A DNA stretch of 22,364 bases from a virus, in the IMG/VR virus record IMGVR_UViG_3300001450_000182, positions 6,482 to 28,845 of that record; one strand, written 5' to 3'. Positions within the stretch are counted from its first letter, which is position 1. The number at the start of each line of letters is the position of its first letter. The position numbers and the translations under genes are program-made. The notes beneath the pieces were generated by a model. It was not told the DNA's origin. It saw only the letters and a list, made by a program, of their open reading frames with translations, and did not search any database. This document shows positions 1-9,600 of the stretch, in pieces.

Positions 1-29
1 CAAGTTAGGTTATATATAGAGAGAATTAA

Positions 30-1583
30 ATGATAGTAGTAGAGAAATCAAAAGCAATAGCATTAAACTTAAAGAATCCTAACAGGGTATTAGATGTTAT
101 ACCTGATTCCAGACAACTAACGTTTAACAACCAGCAACTTGTTGTCACACCACATACAATACCTGCTTCCAGAGCATTACGTATGCTAGGATTTAAAGTA
201 CCCTCACCCATACTACATTATTACGATTGGTGTGGAGACTTTATCCCATATGAACATCAGAAAATGACATCAGCTTTTCTAACTATGAACGACAAAGCAT
301 TAGTACTCAATGAGATAGGTACAGGTAAAACACAATCAGCTCTGTGGGCATGTGATTATTTAATGCAGACAAAAGTTATTAAGAAAGTATTAATTATATC
401 ACCACTATCCACACTTGAGAGGGTATGGGGTGATGGTATCTTCATGGGGTTTCCACATAGACAGGCTGTTACACTACATGGAACTAGTGCTAGGAGAAAA
501 CAATTACTTAAGACTAATGCAGACTTCTTTATTATAAACCATGATGGGTTTGGAATTATATCTGAGGAGGCTAAGAATATGTTTGACCTCATCATAGTAG
601 ATGAGGCGGCTGTGTTACGTAACCCATCTACCAACAAGTTTAGGGTACTTAGAAAATATTTATCCCTGCACCCTAAGATAAAGTTATGGTTGATGACAGG
701 TACACCTACACCCAATGACCCAACAGACGCATGGGCACTAGCTAGATTAGTAGACAGTCCATATAACTCTAAGACTTTTACCTCATTTAGAGAGACAGTA
801 ATGATGAAGATAGGACAATGGAAATGGATACCAAGACCTGAATCAATAGAGATTGTAAAGCAAGTACTACATCCTGCTGTGCGATATAGCAGAGATGAGT
901 GTCTTGACCTACCTGATACTGTATTTCAGACTAGGAAAGTACCTCTTACTGTAGAACAAAAAGACCACCACGATAAAATGTTAAAGCATTATGTGACAGA
1001 ACTGGCACAGGAAGGCACGATAACAGCTGTCAATGAGGCAGTTAAACTACAGAAACTTGTGCAGATAAGTTGTGGTGTTGTGTACGGAGATGATGGTCAA
1101 CATATAGAATTAGATTGTGCACCTAGAGTTAACTTAGTTAAAGAAGTTATAGAAGAAGTAGGTGGCAAGGTAATAGTATTTGTTCCACTAACAGGAACAC
1201 TAAAGATGTTAGAGAGAATACTCTCAAAGCAATGGAGTGTTGGTGTAGTCAATGGTGCAGTTTCGGCTAATAAAAGAAACGAGATATTCCATAACTTCCA
1301 ACACACAAAAGACCCTCATGTCTTAGTAGCACACCCTGCAACTATGGCTCATGGTCTGACACTAACTTCTGCGAGCACTATCATATGGTACGGACCAGTG
1401 ACAAGCAACGAGCAATACGTTCAGGCGAATGGGAGAATAGAAAGGATAGGTAAAAAACACGTATCAAACATAGTACATATAGAGGCAACTGACCTTGAAC
1501 ATAAAATGTTTGAACGGCTAAAGAATAAACAGAAACTACAGGGTCTATTACTAGACCTAATTAAGGAGGGAACAATCGAATGA
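30..1583 (+). CDS. SNF2-type DEAD/H-box helicase (superfamily 2)
   Basis: A 517-aa ATP-dependent helicase or translocase of superfamily 2, SNF2/RapA-like, expected to remodel or unwind DNA during phage replication or recombination. The motifs appear in order: a Q-motif-like YEHQ (residues 74-77), Walker A GTGKT (97-101), Walker B box DEAA (191-194), motif III TGTP (223-226), motif V region AHGLTLT (440-446) and motif VI QANGRIERIGKK (465-476), which carries both arginine fingers. Both RecA-like lobes are therefore complete. The length is that of a minimal phage SNF2 protein without accessory domains. A purine-rich GAGAGA lies 6-12 nt before the ATG. The stop overlaps the next start (ATGA), so translation is probably coupled. 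The helicase class is clear; the exact role (fork restart, recombination or replication) is inferred from the neighbouring SSB and primase-helicase. Confidence 0.9.
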   Translation: MIVVEKSKAIALNLKNPNRVLDVIPDSRQLTFNNQQLVVTPHTIPASRALRMLGFKVPSPILHYYDWCGDFIPYEHQKMTSAFLTMNDKALVLNEIGTGKTQSALWACDYLMQTKVIKKVLIISPLSTLERVWGDGIFMGFPHRQAVTLHGTSARRKQLLKTNADFFIINHDGFGIISEEAKNMFDLIIVDEAAVLRNPSTNKFRVLRKYLSLHPKIKLWLMTGTPTPNDPTDAWALARLVDSPYNSKTFTSFRETVMMKIGQWKWIPRPESIEIVKQVLHPAVRYSRDECLDLPDTVFQTRKVPLTVEQKDHHDKMLKHYVTELAQEGTITAVNEAVKLQKLVQISCGVVYGDDGQHIELDCAPRVNLVKEVIEEVGGKVIVFVPLTGTLKMLERILSKQWSVGVVNGAVSANKRNEIFHNFQHTKDPHVLVAHPATMAHGLTLTSASTIIWYGPVTSNEQYVQANGRIERIGKKHVSNIVHIEATDLEHKMFERLKNKQKLQGLLLDLIKEGTIE

Positions 1584-1993
1584 CTATAAGAATAGTAACT
1601 GTAGATAAAGTTATATCTACATATATAAATTTTAGAAATCAGAAAGAGGCTATTGAATCTGAGTCTAAGGCAAAGGTCAAAGAGATAAAAGAACAGATGG
1701 CTAAGCTAGAGGCATGGCTAAAAGAAAAGGCAGACCAAGATGGTGTGGATTCTTTTAAGACAGCCAATGGTACAGCATTTCTAACGACCACTGACTTTGC
1801 ACAGGTAGCAGATTGGGACGCAACATTAGCTTTTATAAGAGAGAATGAGGCATTTGATTTGCTTGAGAAACGAGTTAGTAAGACAGCAGTACGTGGGTAT
1901 ATTGAGGCTGATAAGTCTGTACCAGCAGGTATAAACTATGGCACACGTATTGATATCAACGTTAGAAAACCCGTTGCTAAGGTGAGTGACTAA
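1580..1993 (+). CDS. Small coiled-coil phage protein of the replication block, unknown function
   Basis: A 137-aa protein. Residues about 14-55 are charged and heptad-like (many K/E, ending near EAWLKEKADQ), which predicts an N-terminal helical coiled coil. A compact domain follows: a FKTANGTAFL strand pair (59-68), the stretch VADWDATLAFI (76-86), ENEAFDLLEKRVSKTAV (88-104) and a C-terminal INYGTRIDINVRK strand (118-130). From memory, proteins with this coiled coil plus a WD..L.FI.EN..FDLLEKRVSK signature recur next to phage SSB and helicase genes, usually without an assigned function. The N-terminal coiled coil resembles Gam-type nuclease inhibitors in general form only, so I do not assign that role. 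The start is coupled to the helicase stop (ATGA), and AAGGAGG (1562-1568) lies 11 nt before the ATG. A DNA-metabolism role is inferred from position alone. Confidence 0.85.
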   Translation: MTIRIVTVDKVISTYINFRNQKEAIESESKAKVKEIKEQMAKLEAWLKEKADQDGVDSFKTANGTAFLTTTDFAQVADWDATLAFIRENEAFDLLEKRVSKTAVRGYIEADKSVPAGINYGTRIDINVRKPVAKVSD

Positions 1994-2670
1994 TGATTAG
2001 CTCAAGACTATCTATTAAAGATTCTCTCTTTCATATTGTGTCTCAGGATAAAACTGAAACACTTGAGCAAACAAGTCTAGACGTGGTAATCGTAGGTGCG
2101 AACCCTGGACTAGCTAAGCAATACTATGAAGGAGAATTTTCTGCTGATAGAGAGTCGTATACACCTGACTGTTATTCACTTGATGGTATAACACCTAATA
2201 AAAATAGTGCCCTAATTCAAAGTGATGTATGTGCACTGTGCCCTCAAAATTCATGGGGGTCTAGAGTTACACCACAAGGATTTAAAGTTAAAGCATGTTC
2301 CGATATTAAAAGACTTGCTATTACTTTTGCAGACAAACCTAAAGAAATTTATCTACTGCAAGTAACCCCTTCATCTTTGAAGAGTTTGAACGCATATCAA
2401 AAGACATTGTCTATGAGAGGTATTGCACCTGAGATTAGTAAGACAACACTGTCGTTTGATACTGAAGTTACATTCCCTAAACTTAAGTTTAAGTTTGGTG
2501 GTCTTGTTTCTAAAGACGCTCAATCATACGTCGATTCGATTATCGATTCAGACGTTGTAAAGATGGTGACAGGTGAACTTGCTGTGACAAATAAACCAAC
2601 TACTCCCGCAGAAGAATATGGATTCACTGAGGAAGTAGGATACACAATCAACAATAAGTCGGAGGACTAA
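1993..2670 (+). CDS. Four-cysteine phage protein, probable metal-binding, unknown function
   Basis: A 225-aa protein that begins on the last base of the previous stop (TAATG) behind an AAGGTGAG ribosome-binding site. Its only cysteines are C60, C80, C83 and C102, spaced C-x19-C-x2-C-x18-C. They sit in the conserved-looking segments VVIVGANPGLAKQYY (31-45), PDCYS (58-62), DVCALCPQNSWGS (78-90) and KACSDIKRLAI (100-110). Four cysteines with a central CxxC suggest one structural zinc or, less likely, an iron-sulphur cluster. The C-terminus (about 196-225) is polar and probably disordered. I recall the same CxxCP.N.WGS...KACSD arrangement in other phage replication modules, lying between a helicase-type gene and an SSB gene, but without an experimental function. 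The context points to a partner of ssDNA or the SSB; this is inference. Confidence 0.85.
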   Translation: MISSRLSIKDSLFHIVSQDKTETLEQTSLDVVIVGANPGLAKQYYEGEFSADRESYTPDCYSLDGITPNKNSALIQSDVCALCPQNSWGSRVTPQGFKVKACSDIKRLAITFADKPKEIYLLQVTPSSLKSLNAYQKTLSMRGIAPEISKTTLSFDTEVTFPKLKFKFGGLVSKDAQSYVDSIIDSDVVKMVTGELAVTNKPTTPAEEYGFTEEVGYTINNKSED

Positions 2671-2672
2671 AC

Positions 2673-3389
2673 ATGACAACAAAAATATTAACACCAAAAG
2701 GCATAGCTCACTACCCGTATATCAGTAAGCCTGATGAAGGCAGAGAGTATTCGGATGGTAAGTACAAAGTTAATCTATCTATACCTGCTGAAGAAGCTCA
2801 GCCTATAATCGAGCAAATCAATGCTGTATTACTTGCTGGTATCAAAGCTGAGAAAGATAAAAACCCTAACAAGAAAATAAAATCAGCTCCAATACCTTAT
2901 AGTAATGAAGTGGATGAAGACGGAAATGAAACAGGCAATGTTATTATTAAGTTTAAATCTAAATACAAACCATCTGTAGTGGACGCAAAGAACAACCTAA
3001 TGGTAGACCATAATATATATGGTGGCTCAGTGCTCAGAGTGGGTGGTGTGGTATCATTTTACAACTCAGCTATTGGTTGTGGTGTAACTATAAGACTCGG
3101 AGCTGTTCAGATTATTGAATACGTTGAGGGTAGTGCGGGTGGAAACTTTGGATTCGGTGAAGAAGAAGGCTTTACTTTCTCTTCCGATGAGTCGACAGAC
3201 ACACCTGGAGAAGTTGACATAAGTGTTAACGTTCCCGCTGCCGCTGCAGAAGTTGCACCAACAAAACCCAAAGCTAAACCTAAAGCTAAACCAGTACCAG
3301 TTGAAGAGCCTGCACCAGTTGCAGTAGCTACAGAAGGTAGTAGTCTAGCAGATGAGATAGCTGCATTAGTGGGAGGGACTGATGACTAA
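2673..3389 (+). CDS. DUF2815-like single-stranded DNA-binding protein
   Basis: A 238-aa protein resembling the DUF2815 / T7 gp2.5-type OB-fold ssDNA-binding family. It would coat and protect single strands and contact replication enzymes. Family-like features are TPKGIAHYPYISKPD (7-21), the DGKYKVNLSIP strand (28-38), VIIKFKSKYKPSVVD (90-104), NIYGGSVLRVGGVVSFYN (114-131) and a glycine-rich GCGVTIRLGAVQIIEY strand (135-150). After the core comes an acidic G/E/F segment (154-180), then a flexible linker with KPKAKPKAKP (198-207) and a tail ending in GGTDD. An acidic C-terminal tail is the usual partner-docking element of SSB proteins. A strong GGAGG at 2661-2665 precedes the ATG by 7 nt. The last 8 nt overlap the next gene. 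Other phage recombination-type ssDNA-binding proteins are possible but less likely. Confidence 0.75.
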   Translation: MTTKILTPKGIAHYPYISKPDEGREYSDGKYKVNLSIPAEEAQPIIEQINAVLLAGIKAEKDKNPNKKIKSAPIPYSNEVDEDGNETGNVIIKFKSKYKPSVVDAKNNLMVDHNIYGGSVLRVGGVVSFYNSAIGCGVTIRLGAVQIIEYVEGSAGGNFGFGEEEGFTFSSDESTDTPGEVDISVNVPAAAAEVAPTKPKAKPKAKPVPVEEPAPVAVATEGSSLADEIAALVGGTDD

Positions 3390-3663
3390 ACCTCTTCCAT
3401 TAGACTTTAAAAAAGTGGAAGCTCTTAGAAAACATATGTTACTTACAACAAGTAACATAGCTGTGTTACTTGAAGTATCTCGTATGACATATTATGGATG
3501 GGTCAAAGGGAAACCTACTCGTAAAAATAATGAAGATAGAGTGAGAGTTACATTGAGAAAGCTATTGAAAGCTATGGAGGGTGGATGGCCTATGCCTGAA
3601 ATCATTGCACTAGAGCAGAAAAATAGATTCAAAAGGCTTCTTGAGCTTTTAGATAAAAAATAA
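3382..3663 (+). CDS. Small helix-turn-helix DNA-binding protein
   Basis: A 93-aa protein with a Cro/C1-type helix-turn-helix at about residues 22-43: an NIAVLLEVS helix, a short turn, then the RMTYYGWVKG recognition helix. A basic stretch follows (KGKPTRKNNEDRVRVTLRK, 42-60), then an amphipathic C-terminal helix rich in K/L (80-93). It probably binds DNA as a small phage regulator or as an accessory to replication. The start lies inside the SSB gene (8-nt overlap) behind a GGGAGGG ribosome-binding site at 3371-3377, so expression is tied to the SSB. It is followed by a 79-nt leader with a hairpin, which would be a natural operator or control region. Repressor, activator and origin-binding roles cannot be separated from the sequence. 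Confidence 0.8.
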   Translation: MTKPLPLDFKKVEALRKHMLLTTSNIAVLLEVSRMTYYGWVKGKPTRKNNEDRVRVTLRKLLKAMEGGWPMPEIIALEQKNRFKRLLELLDKK

Positions 3664-3742
3664 TAGTATAAATAATACGGGTGGTTAAGATTAGTTGTTT
3701 TCTCCTAGCCACCTTAATGAGTAATCGAGGGGAGAGTATATC
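3664..3742 (+). promoter_or_regulatory. Leader with hairpin and possible promoter before the primase-helicase
   Basis: This is the only sizeable gap in the plus-strand block. An A/T-rich element TATAAATAAT (3667-3676) could serve as a -10 box, but no good -35 box is spaced to it. An imperfect inverted repeat, GGTGGTTA (3680-3687) with TAGCCACC (3706-3713), makes an 8-bp stem with one G-U pair and an 18-nt loop. No T-run follows, so it does not look like a standard intrinsic terminator. The 3' part of the loop contains TCTCC (3701-3705), which is complementary to GGAGA (3731-3735) inside the ribosome-binding site of the next gene. It may therefore act in translation control or as a target for the preceding HTH protein; both are inferences. 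Confidence 0.35.
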
Positions 3743-6598
3743 ATGAATATGTTGGAATTTTTCCAGCAAGTATTACCGACAGAGGGATTCTATGTTACTA
3801 CAGTTATTAATACTGATGGCAGAAAGCAAGGATTTTTTAAGACAGTAGACGAGCTGGCACAAGTATGCGAAAGATTAGATAAGACTAAGAACAATACTTA
3901 CTTTGCTATATCTGCATTCAAACAGAAGGGTAACAGGAAGCAAGACAACGTACGAGCTACTAAAGTTATAGCTATAGACGTAGACTGTGGACCTACTAAA
4001 CCCTATCCATCTTGGAAAGAAGGGCTATCAGCACTGGGTAAATTTGTAGATGAGATGGGCTTACCTAAGCCTATGATTATACACTCAGGTAATGGACTGC
4101 ATGTGTACTGGTTACTAGAAAAAGAACTACCTCCTGAAGATTGGAGACCCCTAGCTGAAGCTATGAAGCAAGCAGCTATAGATAAAGAATTTAAAATTGA
4201 CGCAGGACTTACAGCAAACAGTGCACTAGTACTAAGACCTATAGGCACACACAATCCAAAGAACGGGAATGAAGTTAAACTATTAGTACCATCTAAACCT
4301 ATTGACAACATGGTGATACAAGACTGTCTATCGTATTACTACCGTCGAGATGTACGGTCAGACAGTAGTTCATTACAGGACAACTCGTTGCTGTCTAATT
4401 TAGCTAGTAACCAAGAACATCAACCAGCTATAGGCTCTATTGTTGCTACTAAGTGTAAGCAAATAGAGTGGGCTATGGCTAATCAGGACAAGGTAGACGA
4501 GCCATTATGGTACAGCATGATAGGAGTAGCTGCATTTTGTACTGACCCTGAGAAGACAGCTATAGAGTGGTCTAAAGGACACAGCAGATATAATGAAAGA
4601 GCAACCATAGACAAACTTGTTCAGTGGAGAGAGTCGGCTTCGGGCCCGGCAACCTGTTCGAAGTTTGAAACAGACAGACCCACTGGATGTAAGGGCTGTA
4701 AATACAAAGGTAAGATAGGCTCACCAGCTAGGCTGGGAGTACAATACCAAGAGACTCCTGTAATTAAGGAAGCTCCTGATACACTAGCTAACTCAGTACC
4801 CATGCCTAAACCTTTTAAAAGAACTAAAGAGGGTATAAAGCTAACCCTAGATGACACAGATATAGACGTGTGTAAGTTTGATATATACCCTGTAGCTTAT
4901 GGGTATGATGAATCATTAGGATACGAGACAGTAAGGTATCATTGGAATAGACCTCACATGGGGTGGCAAGAACTTGTGTTAAGGCAAGCTCATCTCACTG
5001 ATGGAAGCCGTGAGTTTCCTAGTGCTATAGCAGACCAAGGTATTGTATTGTACAATAAGAAACAAACGGAGTACTTCCAGCTTATGTTAAGAACTTACAT
5101 GGATGAACTAAGACAGATTCGGACAATGACTAACTTGTATTCTACTATGGGTTGGAAGGAACATAACAAATCATTTATCTTAGGTAACACTATACTAAGG
5201 CGTAAGGATGATGGGTCAGTTACAGAGGAGAAGATTAACCTAGCTTCAGTTGTATCCAAGAGCAGTACAGATATGTTCAGTACTAAGGGCTCACTGCAAC
5301 AGTGGGTTAACCTGACTTCTGTATTAGAGAAAGCTAATCTTAAATCACATATGTTTGTACTAGGTGTAGGATTTTCAGCACCTCTATATAATTTTACTGG
5401 ACTTAAAGGATTGACAGTATCACTGTATGGACCAACGGGCGGTGGTAAAACACTGGCTCAGTACTGGGCACAGTCTATATATGGCAACCCTGACAAGCTA
5501 CACTTTGCTGCCAAGTACACACAGAACAGTTTGTTCTCACGTCTTGGTACATACGCTAACCTACCGCTTACTATAGATGAAGTAACTATGATGAATGATA
5601 AAGAGGTCGGAGACTTCTGTTACTGGGTATCCCAAGGTAGAGATAAAGCTAGACTTAATCGTAACTCAGAAGAACGTGACGCTAAATCATGGGCTACACC
5701 TGTCATAGTATCTACCAACAAGTCTCTACAAAGTAAGCTAATTGCTTCTGGTTTAGATACAGACGCACAGATGGCTAGACTATTAGAAGTAACAGTCCCT
5801 TCATCAGCTGTGTTTACTAGAGATACTAATGTAGGTAAAAAGATTTACGATGCAATCCATACTAACTATGGTGAAGCTGGTAAGGTATTCATTAAGAAGT
5901 TACTTGAGATGGGGGAAGAAGGAATCCAGTCTGCTATAGCAGAAGCCACAGCTAACTTCCATAAGAAATACAAAGCTAAGTTTAGTGGTGAAGAAAGATA
6001 CTGGGAGCAAGCAATCATACTATCTGATTTATCTATGAGCCTTGCTAAAGATTGGGGTCTAATAGACTTTGAGTATGAGCAGTCTACTGAGTGGGTACTT
6101 GCTCAGATAGGAGCTATCCGTAGGTCAGTACAAGAGAATCAAGTAGACGCATTTGATTTAGTTGCAGAGTACATGGCTGACTCAGCTGATACATCTGTTA
6201 CTGTCATGCATACCATAGGTCAGAAATCACAGCCTGATTTCTCTAGGATACCAAGAGGAGATATAAGAATAAGATTAGATGTATATCGTAAGTCTGCATT
6301 AGAACAGTTTGATAAAGGCACAATGATGGTAGACCGAACTCACTTTAGGAAGTGGTTGTCTGTGCGTGGTGCTGACTACAAGACATTCAAACAGGAACTT
6401 GTTGATGAGAACGTGGTCGCTACTCCTAGGTCGGAGAAAGCGTCACTAGGTAAAGACACTCCAGTTAAATTAGCACAGCAGTATGTGATTGGATTTAATC
6501 TAACTCACCCTAGATTTCAAAGCCTGTTAGAAAATGCTGATGTAGAAGCAGATGACCTATCATACGGACAATTACAGGTGATTGACAAAAAACCATAG
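3743..6598 (+). CDS. Bifunctional primase-helicase: archaeo-eukaryotic (PrimPol) primase plus DUF927-type SF3-like helicase
   Basis: A 951-aa replication protein. The N-terminal half (about 1-200) matches archaeo-eukaryotic primases: the catalytic acidic pair in IAIDVD (D79 and D81), the nucleotide-binding SGNGLH (115-120) and a third motif around LRPIGTHNPKNG (164-175). It would synthesise primers. A middle segment has C305, C316 and C319, a probable zinc-binding knuckle (GCKGCKYKG). The C-terminal half is a DUF927-like hexameric helicase ATPase: Walker A GPTGGGKT (563-570), Walker B LTIDE (609-613, D612/E613) and sensor-1 STN (657-659). This is the usual domain order for phage and mobile-element replicative primase-helicases, which stand in for DnaG plus DnaB. 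An AGGGGAGAG ribosome-binding site (3728-3736) lies 6 nt before the ATG; a second in-frame ATG at 3749 is an alternative start. The protein is full length with no missing key residue seen. Confidence 0.88.
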   Translation: MNMLEFFQQVLPTEGFYVTTVINTDGRKQGFFKTVDELAQVCERLDKTKNNTYFAISAFKQKGNRKQDNVRATKVIAIDVDCGPTKPYPSWKEGLSALGKFVDEMGLPKPMIIHSGNGLHVYWLLEKELPPEDWRPLAEAMKQAAIDKEFKIDAGLTANSALVLRPIGTHNPKNGNEVKLLVPSKPIDNMVIQDCLSYYYRRDVRSDSSSLQDNSLLSNLASNQEHQPAIGSIVATKCKQIEWAMANQDKVDEPLWYSMIGVAAFCTDPEKTAIEWSKGHSRYNERATIDKLVQWRESASGPATCSKFETDRPTGCKGCKYKGKIGSPARLGVQYQETPVIKEAPDTLANSVPMPKPFKRTKEGIKLTLDDTDIDVCKFDIYPVAYGYDESLGYETVRYHWNRPHMGWQELVLRQAHLTDGSREFPSAIADQGIVLYNKKQTEYFQLMLRTYMDELRQIRTMTNLYSTMGWKEHNKSFILGNTILRRKDDGSVTEEKINLASVVSKSSTDMFSTKGSLQQWVNLTSVLEKANLKSHMFVLGVGFSAPLYNFTGLKGLTVSLYGPTGGGKTLAQYWAQSIYGNPDKLHFAAKYTQNSLFSRLGTYANLPLTIDEVTMMNDKEVGDFCYWVSQGRDKARLNRNSEERDAKSWATPVIVSTNKSLQSKLIASGLDTDAQMARLLEVTVPSSAVFTRDTNVGKKIYDAIHTNYGEAGKVFIKKLLEMGEEGIQSAIAEATANFHKKYKAKFSGEERYWEQAIILSDLSMSLAKDWGLIDFEYEQSTEWVLAQIGAIRRSVQENQVDAFDLVAEYMADSADTSVTVMHTIGQKSQPDFSRIPRGDIRIRLDVYRKSALEQFDKGTMMVDRTHFRKWLSVRGADYKTFKQELVDENVVATPRSEKASLGKDTPVKLAQQYVIGFNLTHPRFQSLLENADVEADDLSYGQLQVIDKKP

Positions 6599-6620
6599 GC
6601 CTAACAGCCTCGAGAAGGCC
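6598..6620. terminator. Short hairpin in the convergent gap, possible weak terminator
   Basis: GGCCT (6598-6602) and AGGCC (6616-6620) are inverted copies that flank a 13-nt loop. Inside them, GCCT (6607-6610) with AGGC (6616-6619) gives a competing 4-bp hairpin. The structure sits at the end of the primase-helicase, where plus- and minus-strand transcription meet. Neither side has a clear T-run, so a standard intrinsic terminator is not shown. The remaining gap to 6661 is slightly richer in G+C than its surroundings and shows no tRNA arms or ORF. Confidence 0.3.
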
Positions 6621-6661
6621 AGCAATTAAACGTTGGGGTACTCTAGGCTACGGAAAATTAA

Positions 6662-9600
6662 CTACTCTAAGTCATCACTGTCTAAACCGTAGGCTTCCAT
6701 CATACGCCTTATTTCTAATTTATCTTGTCTTGCTGAGTATTTTAAAAGTTCTTTACTAACAGGTTGAGTAAATGCTTGGTATGCTCTTCTAACTTTAGTA
6801 CCAAAGTTTCTAATCTCAAGTCCTGTGCCTTCAGCATTGTCATTAAACTCTTCTACATTTCTTAGTACTCTGTTCATTTCTTCATTGTCATTGTCTATTT
6901 GAGCTCTTACCATTTGGTTTACATATCTTGTAGAAAGTTCTTTTCTATAAGCATCTCTTTGTTTTACCATCCTTACAATATCGTAAGTATATGTAGACCT
7001 AGCTGGGTAAAAATTTAATGCTCTCATAATTATTTCTGAAGTAGTTACATCATGGGTTATAATTTTTCCGTCAGAGTTAGTAATCTTACCATCCTTATAA
7101 AAAATGCCTGCTTCTACGAGACCTTTAATTCCACTTAAAGGTGCTTTTCTAAAAACTTTTTCAAAGCTTGTGTCTTCTAGCAGACCTGCTGCTTCAGGAA
7201 TTTGCCTTAATGTTCCTGTTATAAGTCCATATATACCCTTTACAGCTGAATAGACAGGCCCAGCAAAGTTTTCTGTTTCACGTTTGAAATTTGCTCCTGC
7301 TTTAAAAGACCCCGTTAGTGGTATTAAATCACTAAAGCCTAATCGTGTAGATACTGTACCTCCAAGATAGTAATCTGTAATACCTCTTTGTAAAATTATA
7401 GGAGATATGCCTAAACTTTCTGCTATATCATCTATTTCTTTTTCTATAGGTTGTAGTTTAATCTCAAGTTTTTGAACTAATGTATCTATTAAATCTCCAA
7501 AGTCTTCAGAGAACGGTATGCCTTTCATTCCAGTAAATAAAATTAATAGTCCTATCATAGCTATTTGTTCTTTAGGAGCTAAGCTTGCCATAAGTTGTAT
7601 AGTAATAATTACAAATTGTTTATACATAAAGATGTATTGAAAAAACCTACCACGAGCCATTTTTGGTCTGTTGTACATTCCATATTCACCTTGCGATTTA
7701 TTTACCGCATCGGTAGCAAATAGTATTGAATTTTGTTTAGCATCTTCTACACTTTGTCCTGCGTCTAATAGTTTTTTTTGTTGTAGTCTATAAGCTGCTA
7801 AGAATGTAGCTCTTCTATTAAGCTGTTCCGTGTAAGAAAATATAGACATCCAAGTTCTGATTGCTGCTGCTACTCTTGGATTGGCTTGTAGCCCGCCTCT
7901 AGCAGAACCTACTAATGCATTAAATTGAGCTGCTTGTAAAACTCCTTGTGCTGTAGCTACTTCTAAAGCATCTGCTTCATTTTGAGTTATGTTATGTTTT
8001 TTCTGCAGTGCTTTGCTAGCTTTAACTTTTCGCACATAATCAATATTAGATAATGCAGTTTTTTCAGTTCTTATTGAAGACTTTACTTGTTGTGTTAAAT
8101 CACTCATGTTAGCTACAGCTGTTGTCATTTCTTTTGCTGCGTTTACTAAACCAAAGCCGCCGCCAAAACCGCTTTTTGAATTGTAGGTTGCTAAGTAAGG
8201 TATACTATGTGTTATCATAGATACCATATTTATTGCCCCTGTAGCAAATGACCCACCTAACTGCGTTACAACAGTTGCTAGTTTTAAAACAGTGCCAGGT
8301 GTTTTACCTAATATTTCATCTTCAGTATTTACATCTATGTTTGCAGCGTCTGCGTAAAATTGTTGTAATTCAGCTGCGTCTCTTCTATAAACTTCACCTA
8401 TACCTAATGTTTGTTTTAACTCAGACTTTCTATTAAATCCTTTTCCTTTATATATACGAACAGTATTATTAGCTGCTTTGTCTCTCATATGAAGATATTT
8501 ATATGCATACCTGTCATATAAACTTTGTGCTTCAAGTAATCTATTTATGTTTCCTTGTTTTTCAGCAAGTTCCATTTTGTCACGCAACTGTTTTAATTTT
8601 CTATCATCGCCTCTCCACATTTTAGTGTCTAACATAATAGAATCAACTTTATACATATAGAAAGCTTTACCTGCTCTATGTGTTTCAGTTTCTAAATGTT
8701 GAGATATTTTTTGAATAACATTAGTATCCCAACCTTCTACGTTAGCTCTCTCTAAATAACTTCTAGCTTTCTTGCCTTGGTCTGCAAGAGCTAACACAAG
8801 TTTCTTTCTACCCGCTGGTGCTATAGGAATACCTAATCTTTTTAAAACATTATCTACTTCGTTTAAACTAATTTGATTTGCAGTAAGAGGAGCTACGTTT
8901 GGAGCAATAGATGACTCAGCTCTAAGAGTTACTTCTTGCATTACTCCTGTTCCATCATCAAGCTTAAACGATTGTAAGTTACCAAATTGTTCTTCTAATC
9001 TATCTCTTATTTCATCTGCACTTTTAAAGCTATCGACTTGGTAATACGGTAGTGAGGTCTTAAAGTGTGCAGGTATTTCAACTCGATTACCAGTTCTATC
9101 ATAAGCATTGATTTGTACTTGATATGCTCCTTCTCTATTAAAAGGTACATAGCCACCCATTATTGTACGTTTAGCGTTTGCTTCTGCATTTTGATTTCTT
9201 ATATCTAAATCAAACATATCTTGTATGCCGTCAGTTATTTTATATGCAGACTTAGTAAGACTGTTTGTGTTACCTGCGTCAGGATTGTTGTACAATTTAT
9301 TTAGTCTTTCTAATCCTTGAACTATACTATCTAAATTTTCTATGTTTTTAAATTGTTGTGTTTCATTTGTTACATCTTTACCTGCTTTCCAATCAGCTAC
9401 TTTTAAATCTTTATGTAGAGCACGGTTAATTTGTGCTATAAATTCTATAGCTTTATCAGAATTTGGGTACTCTATACCACTATCAGTTTCTACTGCGTCC
9501 TCTAAGTATATTTTTTTATACTCTTCCATAATATCTTTAATGGTTTGTAAGTCTAAATCTGTAGGTAACTGATTATCTACGCCAGCAAAAGTTTTAAAAT

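Noticed and set aside
3667-3676. TATAAATAAT as a firm promoter
   Set aside because: There is no matching -35 box at normal spacing, and the region is A/T-rich by default; it is kept only as a possibility inside the leader feature.
6599-6661. Possible tRNA in the convergent gap
   Set aside because: It is too short, and no T-arm or anticodon arm pattern could be folded on either strand.
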